NCBI GenBank assembly: GCA_039193385.1
Contig: JBCCWR010000018.1
Location: 1 to 24,425, forward strand
Reading direction: 5' to 3'
From: JBCCWR01 sp039193385
Lineage (GTDB): Bacteria; Verrucomicrobiota; Verrucomicrobiia; Methylacidiphilales; JBCCWR01
DNA length: 24,425 nucleotides
Under the pieces are notes generated by a model. The model made no database searches. It worked only from the letters and a program-made list of their open reading frames with translations, and was not told the origin of the DNA. The position numbers and the translations under genes were made by a program. Below are positions 6,941 through 15,514 of the stretch, piece after piece. How positions within the stretch are numbered: position 1 is the stretch's first letter; every line of letters starts with the position of its first letter.

Positions 6941-9412
6941 ATGAATCACGCTTCAGCTTTTCAGTCATCTCTCCAAAATAATTGTGAATCTATAAAACAA
7001 TCTATTCTCCAGCACTTAAAGCTGAGTCTTGCCAGAGACCAGCAATCAGCTACGAAAAACGACTGGTATCTATCATCCTGCAAGGCGATTCAGGACCGAA
7101 TCATCGAACGACTGATTGCAACTCAGGCAGTTCATAACACCAATAACGTCCGGCGTGTTTACTATCTTTCCTTAGAGTTTCTTATGGGACGACTCTATTC
7201 AAATAATCTTTATAATTCTGGAGTGTTTCAACAAGTTGAACAGGCCTTAAATGAGCTTGGTCAGGACATTGAGGAAATACGTAATGAAGAATATGATATG
7301 GCTTTAGGAAATGGGGGGCTAGGAAGGCTGGCATCATGTTTCCTGGATTCATTAGCAACACTTGATCTTCCTGCAGTTGGTTACGGGATTCATTATGAGT
7401 TCGGCCTATTTAAGCAGGAATTTAATAAGGGACATCAAGTTGAGCTGCCGGATGAGTGGATGAAATTTGGCACACCCTGGGAGATTATAAGACCTGAATA
7501 TACTACGACCGTAGAAATCTTTGGTCATGTAGAAAACGTATTTGATGACCATGGAAACTATGCACCACGTTGGGTTAATACAAAAACTGTTTTAGGGATT
7601 CCCTATGATATTCCTATTGCAGGATATGGAACGAATACGGTGAATTTTTTGCGGTTATGGGAATCACATCCATCCGAAGATTTTGATTTGGCTGCTTTTA
7701 ACGATGGGGGATACACAGATGCTGTAAAAGATAAGGTGTTTGCGGAAACAATATCAAAAGTTCTTTATCCGAATGATAAAACTGAGAGCGGAAAAGAGCT
7801 GCGCCTCGTTCAACAATATTTCTTCGTCAGCTGTTCTTTGCAGGACATTATACGCCGCTTCAGAAAACTCAACAATGACTGGGAGGTTTTCCCAGATAAA
7901 GTAGCTGTGCAGTTAAATGACACACATCCTGCAGTTGGTGTGGCTGAGCTCATGCGTATTCTCCATGATGTGGAAAAAATCGAGTGGGAAAAGGCGTGGT
8001 CCATCGTCACAAAAACTTTCTCATATACGAATCATACCCTGCTGCCAGAGGCTCTTGAAAAATGGAGTGTGCAACTATTTGAACATGTACTTCCTCGTCA
8101 TTTACAGATTATTTTTGAGATTAATAGACGCTTTCTAGAGCAAGTAGAGGCTAAGTGGCCCGGTAATAATGAAATGAAGAGTAAACTTTCGCTCATTGAA
8201 GAGAACGAAGGTCATAAAATGGTAAGGATGGCTTATCTCGCTGTAGTAGGTAGTCATACAGTGAATGGAGTGGCAGCTCTTCATTCTCGTTTATTGAAGC
8301 AAACACTCTTCTATGACTTTGAGCAGATGTATCCTGGCAAGATTGTAAATATGACAAATGGTGTTACGCCACGTCGTTGGATGCAGGCGGCAAACCCGAG
8401 ATTGACAGCATTGATCACCAGTAAGATTGGAGCCGGCTGGATCAAGAATTTGGATGAACTTAGAGAGCTGGAGAGTTTTGCCGAAGATGTGGCATTTCAA
8501 GAGCAATTCATGGGTGTGAAGCACAAAAATAAAGTCGAATTAGCCAAGATTATTAAGACAGCATGTGGAGTTGATGTCGATCCTTTCGCTATGTTTGATG
8601 TGCAGATTAAGCGTTTGCATGAATATAAAAGGCAACATCTTAATCTATTACATATTTTATGGTTATATAGAAAACTTTTGCAGAATCCTGATTGGGATAT
8701 TACACCGAGAGTATTTATCTTCGCGGCAAAAGCAGCTCCTGGTTATGATTTGGCTAAATGTATTATCAAGACGATTAATGCTGTCGGAGAAATGATCAAT
8801 AATGATTCGAAAATACAGGGTAAATTAAAAGTAGTCTTTCTTCCAAATTATCGCGTGTCTCTAGCACAACGTATCATTCCCGCAGCCGATTTATCTGAAC
8901 AGATTTCTACCGCAGGTAAAGAAGCTTCCGGAACAGGAAACATGAAATTATCACTCAATGGCGCGCTAACAATTGGCACGCTTGATGGAGCCAATGTTGA
9001 GATTAAAGAGAAAGTAGGAGATGAAAATATCTTCATCTTTGGTATGACTGTTGAGGAAGTTCATGCGCTTCAGGCTAAGGGTTATAACCCCTGGGATTTC
9101 TATGCTGCAGATCAAGAACTACGTGCGGTAGTCGATTGGGTAGGTTCTAACCATTTTACACCCGAGGAGCCAGGCGCAACCTGGCAACTGCGTCATAGTC
9201 TGCTTGAAGGGGGTGACCCTTTTCTCGTTCTGGCAGATTTCCGTTCTTATTGCGAGAAACAACTAGAAGTGGGCGAGGCTTATAGAGATAAGTCATATTG
9301 GGCTAAAATGGCCATTCTCAATACATCTCGCCTGGGCTTTTTCTCAAGTGATAGGACGATTGGTCAATATGCTGAGGCCATTTGGAAGCTGCCACAGGTG
9401 TCTGTTCTGTAG
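6941..9412 (+). CDS. glgP: Glycogen/maltodextrin phosphorylase
   Basis: Phosphorolyses alpha-1,4-glucans from the non-reducing end to give glucose 1-phosphate, using pyridoxal phosphate. The 823-residue length is normal for the GT35 family. The N-terminal part has VYYLSLEFLMGR (73-84) and DMALGNGGLGRLASCFLDS (119-137). The C-terminal domain has FDVQIKRLHEYKRQ, and the PLP site EASGTGNMKLSLNG begins at residue 661, with Lys669 as the PLP lysine. It continues as LTIGTLDGANVEI. The ATG at 6941 follows a GAGGT about 13 bases upstream and an AGG closer in. No other glycogen gene is adjacent, so the enzyme may act in storage-glycogen or maltodextrin use; the sequence does not separate these. It ends 17 bases before the end of the convergent aminotransferase gene. 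Confidence 0.97.
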   Translation: MNHASAFQSSLQNNCESIKQSILQHLKLSLARDQQSATKNDWYLSSCKAIQDRIIERLIATQAVHNTNNVRRVYYLSLEFLMGRLYSNNLYNSGVFQQVEQALNELGQDIEEIRNEEYDMALGNGGLGRLASCFLDSLATLDLPAVGYGIHYEFGLFKQEFNKGHQVELPDEWMKFGTPWEIIRPEYTTTVEIFGHVENVFDDHGNYAPRWVNTKTVLGIPYDIPIAGYGTNTVNFLRLWESHPSEDFDLAAFNDGGYTDAVKDKVFAETISKVLYPNDKTESGKELRLVQQYFFVSCSLQDIIRRFRKLNNDWEVFPDKVAVQLNDTHPAVGVAELMRILHDVEKIEWEKAWSIVTKTFSYTNHTLLPEALEKWSVQLFEHVLPRHLQIIFEINRRFLEQVEAKWPGNNEMKSKLSLIEENEGHKMVRMAYLAVVGSHTVNGVAALHSRLLKQTLFYDFEQMYPGKIVNMTNGVTPRRWMQAANPRLTALITSKIGAGWIKNLDELRELESFAEDVAFQEQFMGVKHKNKVELAKIIKTACGVDVDPFAMFDVQIKRLHEYKRQHLNLLHILWLYRKLLQNPDWDITPRVFIFAAKAAPGYDLAKCIIKTINAVGEMINNDSKIQGKLKVVFLPNYRVSLAQRIIPAADLSEQISTAGKEASGTGNMKLSLNGALTIGTLDGANVEIKEKVGDENIFIFGMTVEEVHALQAKGYNPWDFYAADQELRAVVDWVGSNHFTPEEPGATWQLRHSLLEGGDPFLVLADFRSYCEKQLEVGEAYRDKSYWAKMAILNTSRLGFFSSDRTIGQYAEAIWKLPQVSVL

Positions 9413-9429
9413 TTGGGCAGGTTGTAAGT

Positions 9430-10509
9430 TTAAGCTATGGCTTTGATACCCTCGCTCATCCAATTCAGGTACTCTTGAACGGTCTCATTCGTTTCATCAC
9501 CCATATGGGAGATACGGAAAGTTTCACCTTTAATTTTGCCATAACCGCCATCCATAATCACATTACGCTCTTTACGTAACCACTTTTGCAGTGCTGATAC
9601 ATCAATACCCCGGTTATTTTTTAAGCATGTCAGCGAGATGGATTCATAGCCTTTTTCGGGGAATAGTTCGAACCCGTTATCTTTTACCCATTGGTGGGTT
9701 ATCTCCTGATTTTTGCGATGACGGGCATAGCGCTCATCTTGTCCCTCACTCATGATATCCTCTATTTTGCTCTCTAGAGCATAGTAGTGAGAGATGGATG
9801 GCGTTGTAGGAGTCATGCTCTTTTCCTGATTCTTTCTGAATTCAAGGAAATCTAAGTAATAGCCACGGTCATGAATTGTTTCTGCTTTGGTAAATGCTTG
9901 TTCAGATACTGTGAAGACGGCTGCTCCAGCGGGTAATGCCAATGCTTTTTGTACACCTGCGAGCATGACATCGAGTTTAAATTCATCGAAAGGAATTTTC
10001 ATAGTGCTGAAAGATGAAACCGTATCCACAAGAAACATTACATCAGGATATTTTTCTTTAAGTTGAGCAATTTCACTAAGCGGATTGAGTGTTCCAGTCG
10101 AGGTTTCATTATGAATAAGCGTAACAGCATCGAATTCGCCAGTCGCAAGTTTTTCATCAATGACTTCGGCGAGAATAGGTTTGCCCCATGCAACTTGATA
10201 GGCCTCCGCTTGCTTACCACATTTCAGAGCAACATTATACCATTTATCAGAGAAAGCACCACTCATGCAGTTCAGAACTTTCTTGGAAACAAGATTACGC
10301 AAGGCTGCCTCCATAACAGACCAGGCAGAACCTGTGGCTACAAAGACAGGTTGATTTGTATAAAAAAGTTTTTGTAGACCAGGCTGAACGCGAGCATTGA
10401 GTTCTTGAAAATCCTTGGATCGATGCCCCACCATTGGCTTGCTGAAAGCTTTAAAGCTTTTAGCAGATACTTGAATAGGGCCTGGAATAAATAACTTTGG
10501 TTGCGACAT
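9430..10509 (-). CDS. Class V aminotransferase (alanine-glyoxylate / serine-type)
   Basis: A PLP enzyme of the alanine-glyoxylate, serine-pyruvate and serine-glyoxylate aminotransferase family. Its 359 residues start MSQPKLFIPGPIQV, the typical 'PGP' opening. Other family features are KPMVGHRSKDF (24-34), ATGSAWSVMEAAL (58-70), IHNETSTGT (132-140), VDTVSSF with Asp162 (161-167) and AGVQKALALPAG with the PLP Lys188 (184-195). The C-terminal part has FRISHMGDE (about 332-340), the substrate-carboxylate arginine region. The substrate cannot be fixed from sequence; a role in serine or glycine metabolism, or a broad transaminase role, is possible. The gene diverges from the LolA-like gene, with only about 43 bases between their starts, and its 3' end faces glgP. 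Confidence 0.9.
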   Translation of the reverse strand: MSQPKLFIPGPIQVSAKSFKAFSKPMVGHRSKDFQELNARVQPGLQKLFYTNQPVFVATGSAWSVMEAALRNLVSKKVLNCMSGAFSDKWYNVALKCGKQAEAYQVAWGKPILAEVIDEKLATGEFDAVTLIHNETSTGTLNPLSEIAQLKEKYPDVMFLVDTVSSFSTMKIPFDEFKLDVMLAGVQKALALPAGAAVFTVSEQAFTKAETIHDRGYYLDFLEFRKNQEKSMTPTTPSISHYYALESKIEDIMSEGQDERYARHRKNQEITHQWVKDNGFELFPEKGYESISLTCLKNNRGIDVSALQKWLRKERNVIMDGGYGKIKGETFRISHMGDETNETVQEYLNWMSEGIKAIA

Positions 10510-10552
10510 GGAAGTTGAAATTTAGAGAACTTCCTCCACATTGGCAATTCAG

Positions 10553-11287
10553 ATGAGATTTTTAACTCTGACATTATTGTTGCTTGGAATACAGGTGTTG
10601 TGTTCTTCAAGTGCTGCCTTTGCATTGGCTGCGGAGGAAATCATTAATCGTGCCGTTAAACATGATGGTTCTGTTCGCGAACAGCAAGAGGGTATGGAGT
10701 ATGAATTGACCATTACAATTGACAAACTCAGTCGTCATGGTGAAACCCTTAAATCAAAAACAGAGACAAAAACTATGCGACCAGCCCGACTCATATCTTA
10801 TAGTATGGATGTGGACGATGCTGAAGAAATGTTGGAAGCTGGGCATAAACCTAAGCCAGACCGAAAAAAAAATATCACAGCTAAGTTTACTATTAGTGAT
10901 ATGAGAGATCGGTTTAAGTTTAAGCTTCTTGGAAAAGAAAGTGTTCGCAAACAACGAGCGTATAAGATTTTTTTTGAACCCAAGCCAGATCAGGATTATA
11001 ACTCACGCGAAGAAAAAGTAATGAATCATATCTCGGGTCATGTATGGATCGCCACTAGTGACTATAGCATTTTGAGAACAGAAGGATCACTCACTCGGTA
11101 TGTTGATGTGGCCTGGTTTTTTGTTACTCTTAAAAAGATGGATTTTCTCTATGAAAGCAAGCGATTAAAGAATGGACTAACTGCGCCAGATAAATTTGTT
11201 ATGCAGTTTCACATTGATGCAACTCTAGCTCAGATTTACCGCCGTCAGACTAGTATATTCGCAAATCATCGTGAAACAGATAAATAA
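10553..11287 (+). CDS. LolA-like / outer-membrane lipoprotein-sorting family protein
   Basis: A 244-residue exported protein. The frame is open from a TTG at 10541, but the ATG at 10553 gives MRFLTLTLLLLGIQVLCSSS and then AAFALA, a good signal peptide. The mature protein (EEIINRAVKHDGS..) follows the pattern of LolA-like 'outer membrane lipoprotein-sorting' proteins: a long run of curved-sheet beta strands (MEYELTITI, FKFKLLGKESVR, AYKIFFEPK, HVWIATSDYSILRTEG) in an open half-barrel fold. This family is broad and includes many proteins with no proven lipoprotein role. Its stop lies two bases from the stop of the convergent FHA gene. No RBS is evident. It probably works in the periplasm, binding a hydrophobic ligand; this is inference. 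Confidence 0.75.
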   Translation: MRFLTLTLLLLGIQVLCSSSAAFALAAEEIINRAVKHDGSVREQQEGMEYELTITIDKLSRHGETLKSKTETKTMRPARLISYSMDVDDAEEMLEAGHKPKPDRKKNITAKFTISDMRDRFKFKLLGKESVRKQRAYKIFFEPKPDQDYNSREEKVMNHISGHVWIATSDYSILRTEGSLTRYVDVAWFFVTLKKMDFLYESKRLKNGLTAPDKFVMQFHIDATLAQIYRRQTSIFANHRETDK

Positions 11288-11289
11288 GC

Positions 11290-12186
11290 CTACTTCTTTT
11301 TAAGAATATCAAACAAGCCTTTGGATTTAGGTTTTTTCTTAAAATTCTTCCAGTGTATGGTGCGAGTATTATCTTCAGAGGAATCAAATATGTCTTCTGT
11401 TATTTCAGGTGGTTGTAGTGGTTCAGAATTCTGGTCCTGTTGTCTGGCTTTAAGGTTTTTATAGTTATTAGGTATGGCAACGGTTGCTGTGCTACGTGCG
11501 AGTTTGCGTTTTAAGGTCCCTTTAATCTGGAGGCAAAGATCACCCAGTATTAATTCATCACCTGTAAAAACATTCTCATGATCAATAAGCCTGCCTTGCA
11601 CATAGGTTCCGTTTGTTGAGCCCAGATCAGTGACTGTGAGCATTTGATCCACAAGATTCAAGCGGCAGTGAATTTTTGATACTGTCATGGACTGCAATTG
11701 AAAATCACACTGGTCATCTGTTCCCAGAAGCTGCCCCCCATCCTTGATCTCATAAATCACCGGAGGAAAATCTGGATGATCAACTTCAAGGTAGAGCGCA
11801 TATTTCTTGATATCGGGTAGATTTAGAGTCTTACGCTGTTCTCTACGGTTTGCCTCAGAGTGAATATGACGAATAATCTCAAGCTCGTTTTGAAATCGAT
11901 CTTCTAAGCCAATAAATTGAAAAATAATGAGGTCAGTCTTATAGTTGCAATTTATTTTGGGAGATTTCTTTTCCCGCTCAAATTCAACTTCAGCGCCATG
12001 CCAAGCCAACATAATAAATATAGCGGAAATACTTGAGAATGTTCCGCAACGCGCATAAATAATATCTCCCTTATAAAGAAAAATATGCCCTTCTTCCTCA
12101 GTATCAGGTTTCCAGGATTTGATACATCCTGTGCTTTGTTGAGGTCCTAAAATTTCTAAGTAGGATAATAGTTTTTGGTTTGCCAC
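11290..12186 (-). CDS. DUF4388-like plus FHA domain protein
   Basis: A 298-residue cytoplasmic protein with three parts. The first 100 residues resemble DUF4388/PATAN domains, with KDGDIIYA-type spacing seen as GHIFLYKGDIIYARCGT followed by AEVEFE. A linker and an FHA phosphothreonine-recognition domain follow at about 145-225: GGQLLGTDDQCDF, TVSKIHCRL, VTDLGSTNGTYVQGR and FTGDELILGDLCLQI. The Ser, His and Asn positions expected in FHA are present, but the usual 'GR' arginine is Thr in LLGTDD. The last 60 residues are polar and basic (ending KKKPKSKGLFDILKKK). FHA proteins read Ser/Thr kinase signalling; no kinase gene is adjacent. The stop lies two bases from the convergent LolA-like gene. 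The start lies 114 bases downstream of the DUF883 gene's stop. Confidence 0.85.
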   Translation of the reverse strand: MANQKLLSYLEILGPQQSTGCIKSWKPDTEEEGHIFLYKGDIIYARCGTFSSISAIFIMLAWHGAEVEFEREKKSPKINCNYKTDLIIFQFIGLEDRFQNELEIIRHIHSEANRREQRKTLNLPDIKKYALYLEVDHPDFPPVIYEIKDGGQLLGTDDQCDFQLQSMTVSKIHCRLNLVDQMLTVTDLGSTNGTYVQGRLIDHENVFTGDELILGDLCLQIKGTLKRKLARSTATVAIPNNYKNLKARQQDQNSEPLQPPEITEDIFDSSEDNTRTIHWKNFKKKPKSKGLFDILKKK

Positions 12187-12300
12187 TTATAAATGTTATA
12201 TAAGTCGAATTATTGATAATAGCAAATATTTCTAGTGAGCGTGAAAAATAAAAATATTTTTAAAGAATGCGGCTTTTAGAAATTAAGAATTGTCTGCTGC

Positions 12301-12534
12301 CTAGTCCTTATTCTCGGATCTGGTAAGCAGGATAGCTGAGATAAGGACCCCTGCAACGAAGCCAGCTGCTGCTGCATAGCCTACAGATTGAACTGGATTT
12401 TTACGGATATAGACTTCTGCTTCAAGTAAGGATCGGTCTTTCCAGTAAGTTGCATTATCCATCACACGTCCTACACGAGCTTCCACATTTCCTGTGGTTA
12501 ATTCTCTGGTAATTGTTTTTACAACGCCACTCAT
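12301..12534 (-). CDS. DUF883/ElaB-YqjD-like small membrane protein
   Basis: A 77-residue protein with a short soluble N-terminal region (MSGVVKTITRELTTGNVEAR) and YWKDRSLLEAEVYIRKNPVQ. A glycine- and alanine-rich C-terminal membrane helix (GYAAAAGFVAGVLISAILL) follows, and it ends in a short charged tail. The 'IRKNPVQSVGYAAAAGF..G' motif before the helix is the hallmark of the DUF883 (ElaB/YqjD/YgaM) family, tail-anchored inner-membrane proteins, some reported to bind ribosomes in E. coli. It lies 29 bases downstream of ilvB on the same strand, in the place where ilvN often sits, and is probably co-transcribed with ilvB. A link to IlvB function is not supported beyond proximity. Confidence 0.75.
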   Translation of the reverse strand: MSGVVKTITRELTTGNVEARVGRVMDNATYWKDRSLLEAEVYIRKNPVQSVGYAAAAGFVAGVLISAILLTRSENKD

Positions 12535-12563
12535 GCTGTGTTTTTTATTAGATTTAAAGTTAT

Positions 12564-14390
12564 TTATCCCGGAATATCGCCTTTAACATGATCATTCTCT
12601 GTACTCATCGGCTCAATAATAATATCATCCACAGTAGCTCCAGCCGGAATCATAGGCAGAACGTGCTCTGTGTATGGAACCATAACATCTAAAACATAGG
12701 CTTCTTTGGAATCCAACATGCGTTGCAATGCTGGAATTAAATCCTTCGATTCAATGACGCGCTCACATGTTACGCCAAAGCCCTCGCACATTTTAACATA
12801 GTCAGGATAAATTTGCTTGGGATCATTCGGCAAACCGAGGTAGGTATGTCCACGATTTCCCTCAAAAAAGCGGTCTTCCCACTGAACAACCATACCCAGG
12901 TATTGATTGTTTATGATAATTGCTTTTGCAGCTATTCCTTCTGCTATAGCACAAGCGAGCTCTTGAACATTCATGACAAAACTACCGTCACCATCAATAT
13001 CGATCACTTGACGATCCGGGCATGCAACTTTGGCACCGACAGCCGCTGGATATCCAAAGCCCATCGAACCCAGACCAGCGGAAGTTAGAAAACTTCTAGG
13101 GTGAACATAATCGTAAAATTGTCCGGCCCACATCTGATGTTGACCTACTCCCGTAGTAACAATGGCTTCGCCTTTGGTTAATTTAAATAGCTCTTCGATA
13201 ACATGTTGGGGCATGATGGTGCCTGGTTCTTCGGTATAGTGAAGAGGATATTCTTTTTTCCACGCGGAGATTTGTGAGATCCACGCAGAGAGATCTTTCT
13301 TCGGACGTTTCTGCTCAATCATTATTTCGTTTAGGCGTTTTAATGCATACTTAACATCACTCAGAATCGGAAGATGAACATGTTTGTTCTTATTGATCTC
13401 AGAATTATCAACTTCTATATGAACAATGGTTGCGTTTTTTGCAAAGGCGCTGACCTTACCGGTAACACGATCATCAAAGCGAACTCCCATGGCTAAAAGT
13501 AAGTCGCTGTCGCGAACCGCATAGTTTGCATAGACCGTTCCGTGCATGCCCAACCATTTCATGGAGCGCTCATCGGTTTCAGGGAAAGCCCCTACACCCA
13601 TCAACGTCGTAGTAACAGGAATACTCGTTAGCTCGATAAATTTCTTCAAATCTTCAGCTGCATCTGAAGTGATGATTCCACCTCCGACATAAAGAACAGG
13701 TTTTTCTGCCTTATCGATGAGGCCAAGGATTTCGTGCAGAGCAACATCATCAGCTTTTGCTGGTTGGACCAGCCCAGGAAGATCAATGTCATCAACAAAA
13801 ACGGGTTGAATCATATCGGCCTGAACATCCTTGGGAATATCGATAACCACGGGACCGGGGCGACCCGTCGTAGCAATGGTAAAAGCTTCTTTAATGATGC
13901 GTGGCAAATCATTGGCATCCATAACGAGATAACTGTGCTTGACGCAAGGTAGCGTCATACCGAAAAAATCTGTTTCCTGAAAAGCTGATTTACCAATAGC
14001 ATCTCGTTTGACTTGTCCTGTAATGGCAATCAATGGAACGGAGTCCATCCATGCATCTGCAATACCTGTGATGAGGTTAGTAGCTCCAGGACCCGATGTG
14101 GCCATGCATACACCTGGCTTACCACTAGCACGTGCGTAACCTCCGGCCATAAAAGAACCGCCTTGTTCGTGACGAGGAAGAATCGTGCGTATTTGGGTCG
14201 ACTTTGTTAGAGACTGATGCATTTGCATACTGGCCCCACCAGGATAAGCGAAAATGGTGTCCACACCCTCACGTTCCAAACATTTCACAAGTACATCACA
14301 CCCCTTCATGGCAGGTCCGAGTTTACTGGGTTTAATATCTGAATTTTTAGACATCGACTTTGTTTTATTTTGTGAGGTTGTTGTGCTCAT
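12564..14390 (-). CDS. ilvB: Acetolactate synthase, large (catalytic) subunit
   Basis: Condenses two pyruvate (or pyruvate plus 2-oxobutyrate) using thiamine diphosphate, the first step toward valine, leucine and isoleucine. The 608-residue protein has IFAYPGGASMQMHQSL with the catalytic Glu75 in RHEQGG, SGPGATN (99-105), AFQETDFFGMTLPCVKHSY (136-154), the FAD-binding MGVRFDDRVTGKV (301-313) and the ThDP/Mg signature GDGSF with Asn-Asn at 494-495. About 20 extra residues precede the core; the ATG at 14390 is used, but Met13 (ATG near 14354) is also possible. It diverges from rplM. No small regulatory subunit (ilvN) flanks it; the next downstream gene is DUF883-type. Its regulation is unseen. 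Confidence 0.95.
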   Translation of the reverse strand: MSTTTSQNKTKSMSKNSDIKPSKLGPAMKGCDVLVKCLEREGVDTIFAYPGGASMQMHQSLTKSTQIRTILPRHEQGGSFMAGGYARASGKPGVCMATSGPGATNLITGIADAWMDSVPLIAITGQVKRDAIGKSAFQETDFFGMTLPCVKHSYLVMDANDLPRIIKEAFTIATTGRPGPVVIDIPKDVQADMIQPVFVDDIDLPGLVQPAKADDVALHEILGLIDKAEKPVLYVGGGIITSDAAEDLKKFIELTSIPVTTTLMGVGAFPETDERSMKWLGMHGTVYANYAVRDSDLLLAMGVRFDDRVTGKVSAFAKNATIVHIEVDNSEINKNKHVHLPILSDVKYALKRLNEIMIEQKRPKKDLSAWISQISAWKKEYPLHYTEEPGTIMPQHVIEELFKLTKGEAIVTTGVGQHQMWAGQFYDYVHPRSFLTSAGLGSMGFGYPAAVGAKVACPDRQVIDIDGDGSFVMNVQELACAIAEGIAAKAIIINNQYLGMVVQWEDRFFEGNRGHTYLGLPNDPKQIYPDYVKMCEGFGVTCERVIESKDLIPALQRMLDSKEAYVLDVMVPYTEHVLPMIPAGATVDDIIIEPMSTENDHVKGDIPG

Positions 14391-14470
14391 AATAATTTTT
14401 TATTTAATTTAATGGGAATGGTTAAACTAGTGCTGAATTTCAGTCTGACAATATTATTTAGATAAAATCG

Positions 14471-14499
14471 TTGACACTAATGTTGCAAATCCGTATTTT
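14471..14499 (+). promoter_or_regulatory. Sigma-70 promoter of rplM-rpsI
   Basis: A perfect TTGACA at 14471-14476, a 17-base spacer and TATTTT at 14494-14499. Transcription would start near 14506, leaving only about seven bases before the L13 start codon. This also argues against using the in-frame TTG at 14471 as a start, since it is part of the -35 box. Confidence 0.75.
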
Positions 14500-14512
14500 C
14501 CTCGTCCCTTTT

Positions 14513-14947
14513 ATGAAAACAATTTCTGCAAAAGCGCATGAGCTTGACCGTAAATGGTGGGTAATCGATGCGGAGAATCAAGTTGTAGGTAAGATAGCTG
14601 AAAAAGCTGCTGTGCTTCTTCGTGGTAAGCATAAGCCTATTTACACCCCTCATATCGATTCTGGGGACAATGTCATTATTATTAATGCTGAAAAAGCTGT
14701 TTTTACGGGTAAAAAAGAAACAGACAAAAAATATACTTACTTTTCAGGCTATGTGGGTGGACACCGGGACGAAAATCCTAAAAAGCTCCGTGAACGTCAT
14801 CCCGAACTTATTATGGAAAAAGCTGTTAAAGGCATGATTCCGCATAATCGTTTAGGTCGTGCAATTTATAAGAAACTTCATGTTTATAAGGGTACAGAGC
14901 ACCCTCATGAAGCTCAAAAACCTGAAACGATGAGTTTGAATAAATAA
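14513..14947 (+). CDS. rplM: 50S ribosomal protein L13
   Basis: A large-subunit ribosomal protein that binds 23S rRNA early in assembly. From the ATG at 14513 it is 144 residues, the normal length. It shows MKTISAKAHELDRKWWVIDA, the VVGKIAEKAAVLLRGKHKP segment, IDSGDNVIIINAEK and the L13 signature KGMIPHNRLGR. A longer frame from a TTG at 14471 would add 14 residues of unrelated sequence that overlap the -35 box; it was rejected. The rpsI gene follows after 11 bases, giving the common rplM-rpsI operon. The very short predicted leader leaves no room for a normal Shine-Dalgarno. Confidence 0.97.
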   Translation: MKTISAKAHELDRKWWVIDAENQVVGKIAEKAAVLLRGKHKPIYTPHIDSGDNVIIINAEKAVFTGKKETDKKYTYFSGYVGGHRDENPKKLRERHPELIMEKAVKGMIPHNRLGRAIYKKLHVYKGTEHPHEAQKPETMSLNK

Positions 14948-14958
14948 GGATAAAATTA

Positions 14959-15354
14959 ATGGCAGCTCCTACAATTTTCATGGCAACGGGTCGGCGCAAG
15001 AGTTCAACAGCTCGTGTTAACCTAAAAGATGGTTCAGGTAAAATCACCGTTAACGGCAGAGATTTTGACGAATACTTTGTAACGCCTGGCCAGCGTATTG
15101 AAGCTCTTCGCCCTCTGCTCACTACAGAGTTGCAAAAGAAATTTGATATTCTTGTCCGAACCGATGGAGGAGGACTTAATGGTCAAGCAGGTGCTATCAA
15201 GATGGCTATTGCACGAGCACTAAATCAATATGATGGGGAACTTCGCTCCGTTCTTAAGAAAGCTGGCTTTTTAACTCGTGATTCACGCATGAAAGAACGT
15301 AAAAAGTCTGGGCAACCCGGTGCTCGTAAACGTTTCCAATTCTCTAAACGTTAA
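14959..15354 (+). CDS. rpsI: 30S ribosomal protein S9
   Basis: A small-subunit protein whose C-terminal tail reaches the P-site tRNA. At 131 residues it carries FMATGRRKSSTARV (7-20), the S9 signature GGGLNGQAGAIKMAIARAL (about 70-88), LTRDSRMKERKK and the terminal FQFSKR with the conserved Lys-Arg end. AAGGA lies about nine bases before the ATG, in the 11-base gap after rplM. A strong terminator follows 40 bases after the stop. Confidence 0.98.
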   Translation: MAAPTIFMATGRRKSSTARVNLKDGSGKITVNGRDFDEYFVTPGQRIEALRPLLTTELQKKFDILVRTDGGGLNGQAGAIKMAIARALNQYDGELRSVLKKAGFLTRDSRMKERKKSGQPGARKRFQFSKR

Positions 15355-15394
15355 TAGCATTCTAAGAATTTTACATTCTCTTAGCTTTACATCG

Positions 15395-15426
15395 AGCCCG
15401 GCAATCTTAAGCCGGGCTTGTTTTTA
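15395..15426 (+). terminator. Rho-independent terminator after rpsI
   Basis: An 8-bp GC-rich stem AGCCCGGC (15395-15402) pairs with GCCGGGCT (15411-15418) around the loop AATCTTAA, followed by TGTTTTT. It ends the rplM-rpsI transcript and isolates it from argC. Confidence 0.9.
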
Positions 15427-15514
15427 ATGATCCAAGCTGTTTATTTTTTCAGCGCAATTTAACTGACAGCATGAAGCAGACTTGATAAATACTTAATCCT
15501 TTTCTTGTCTTACT

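Noticed and set aside
12249..12262. A/T-only palindrome TAAAAATATTTTTA between the FHA and DUF883 genes
   Set aside because: It lacks any G/C pairs, so it would be an unstable hairpin, and such sequences are common in AT-rich gaps.
14471..14512. TTG-initiated extension of L13
   Set aside because: The extra residues do not match L13, and the TTG is the -35 box of a good promoter.
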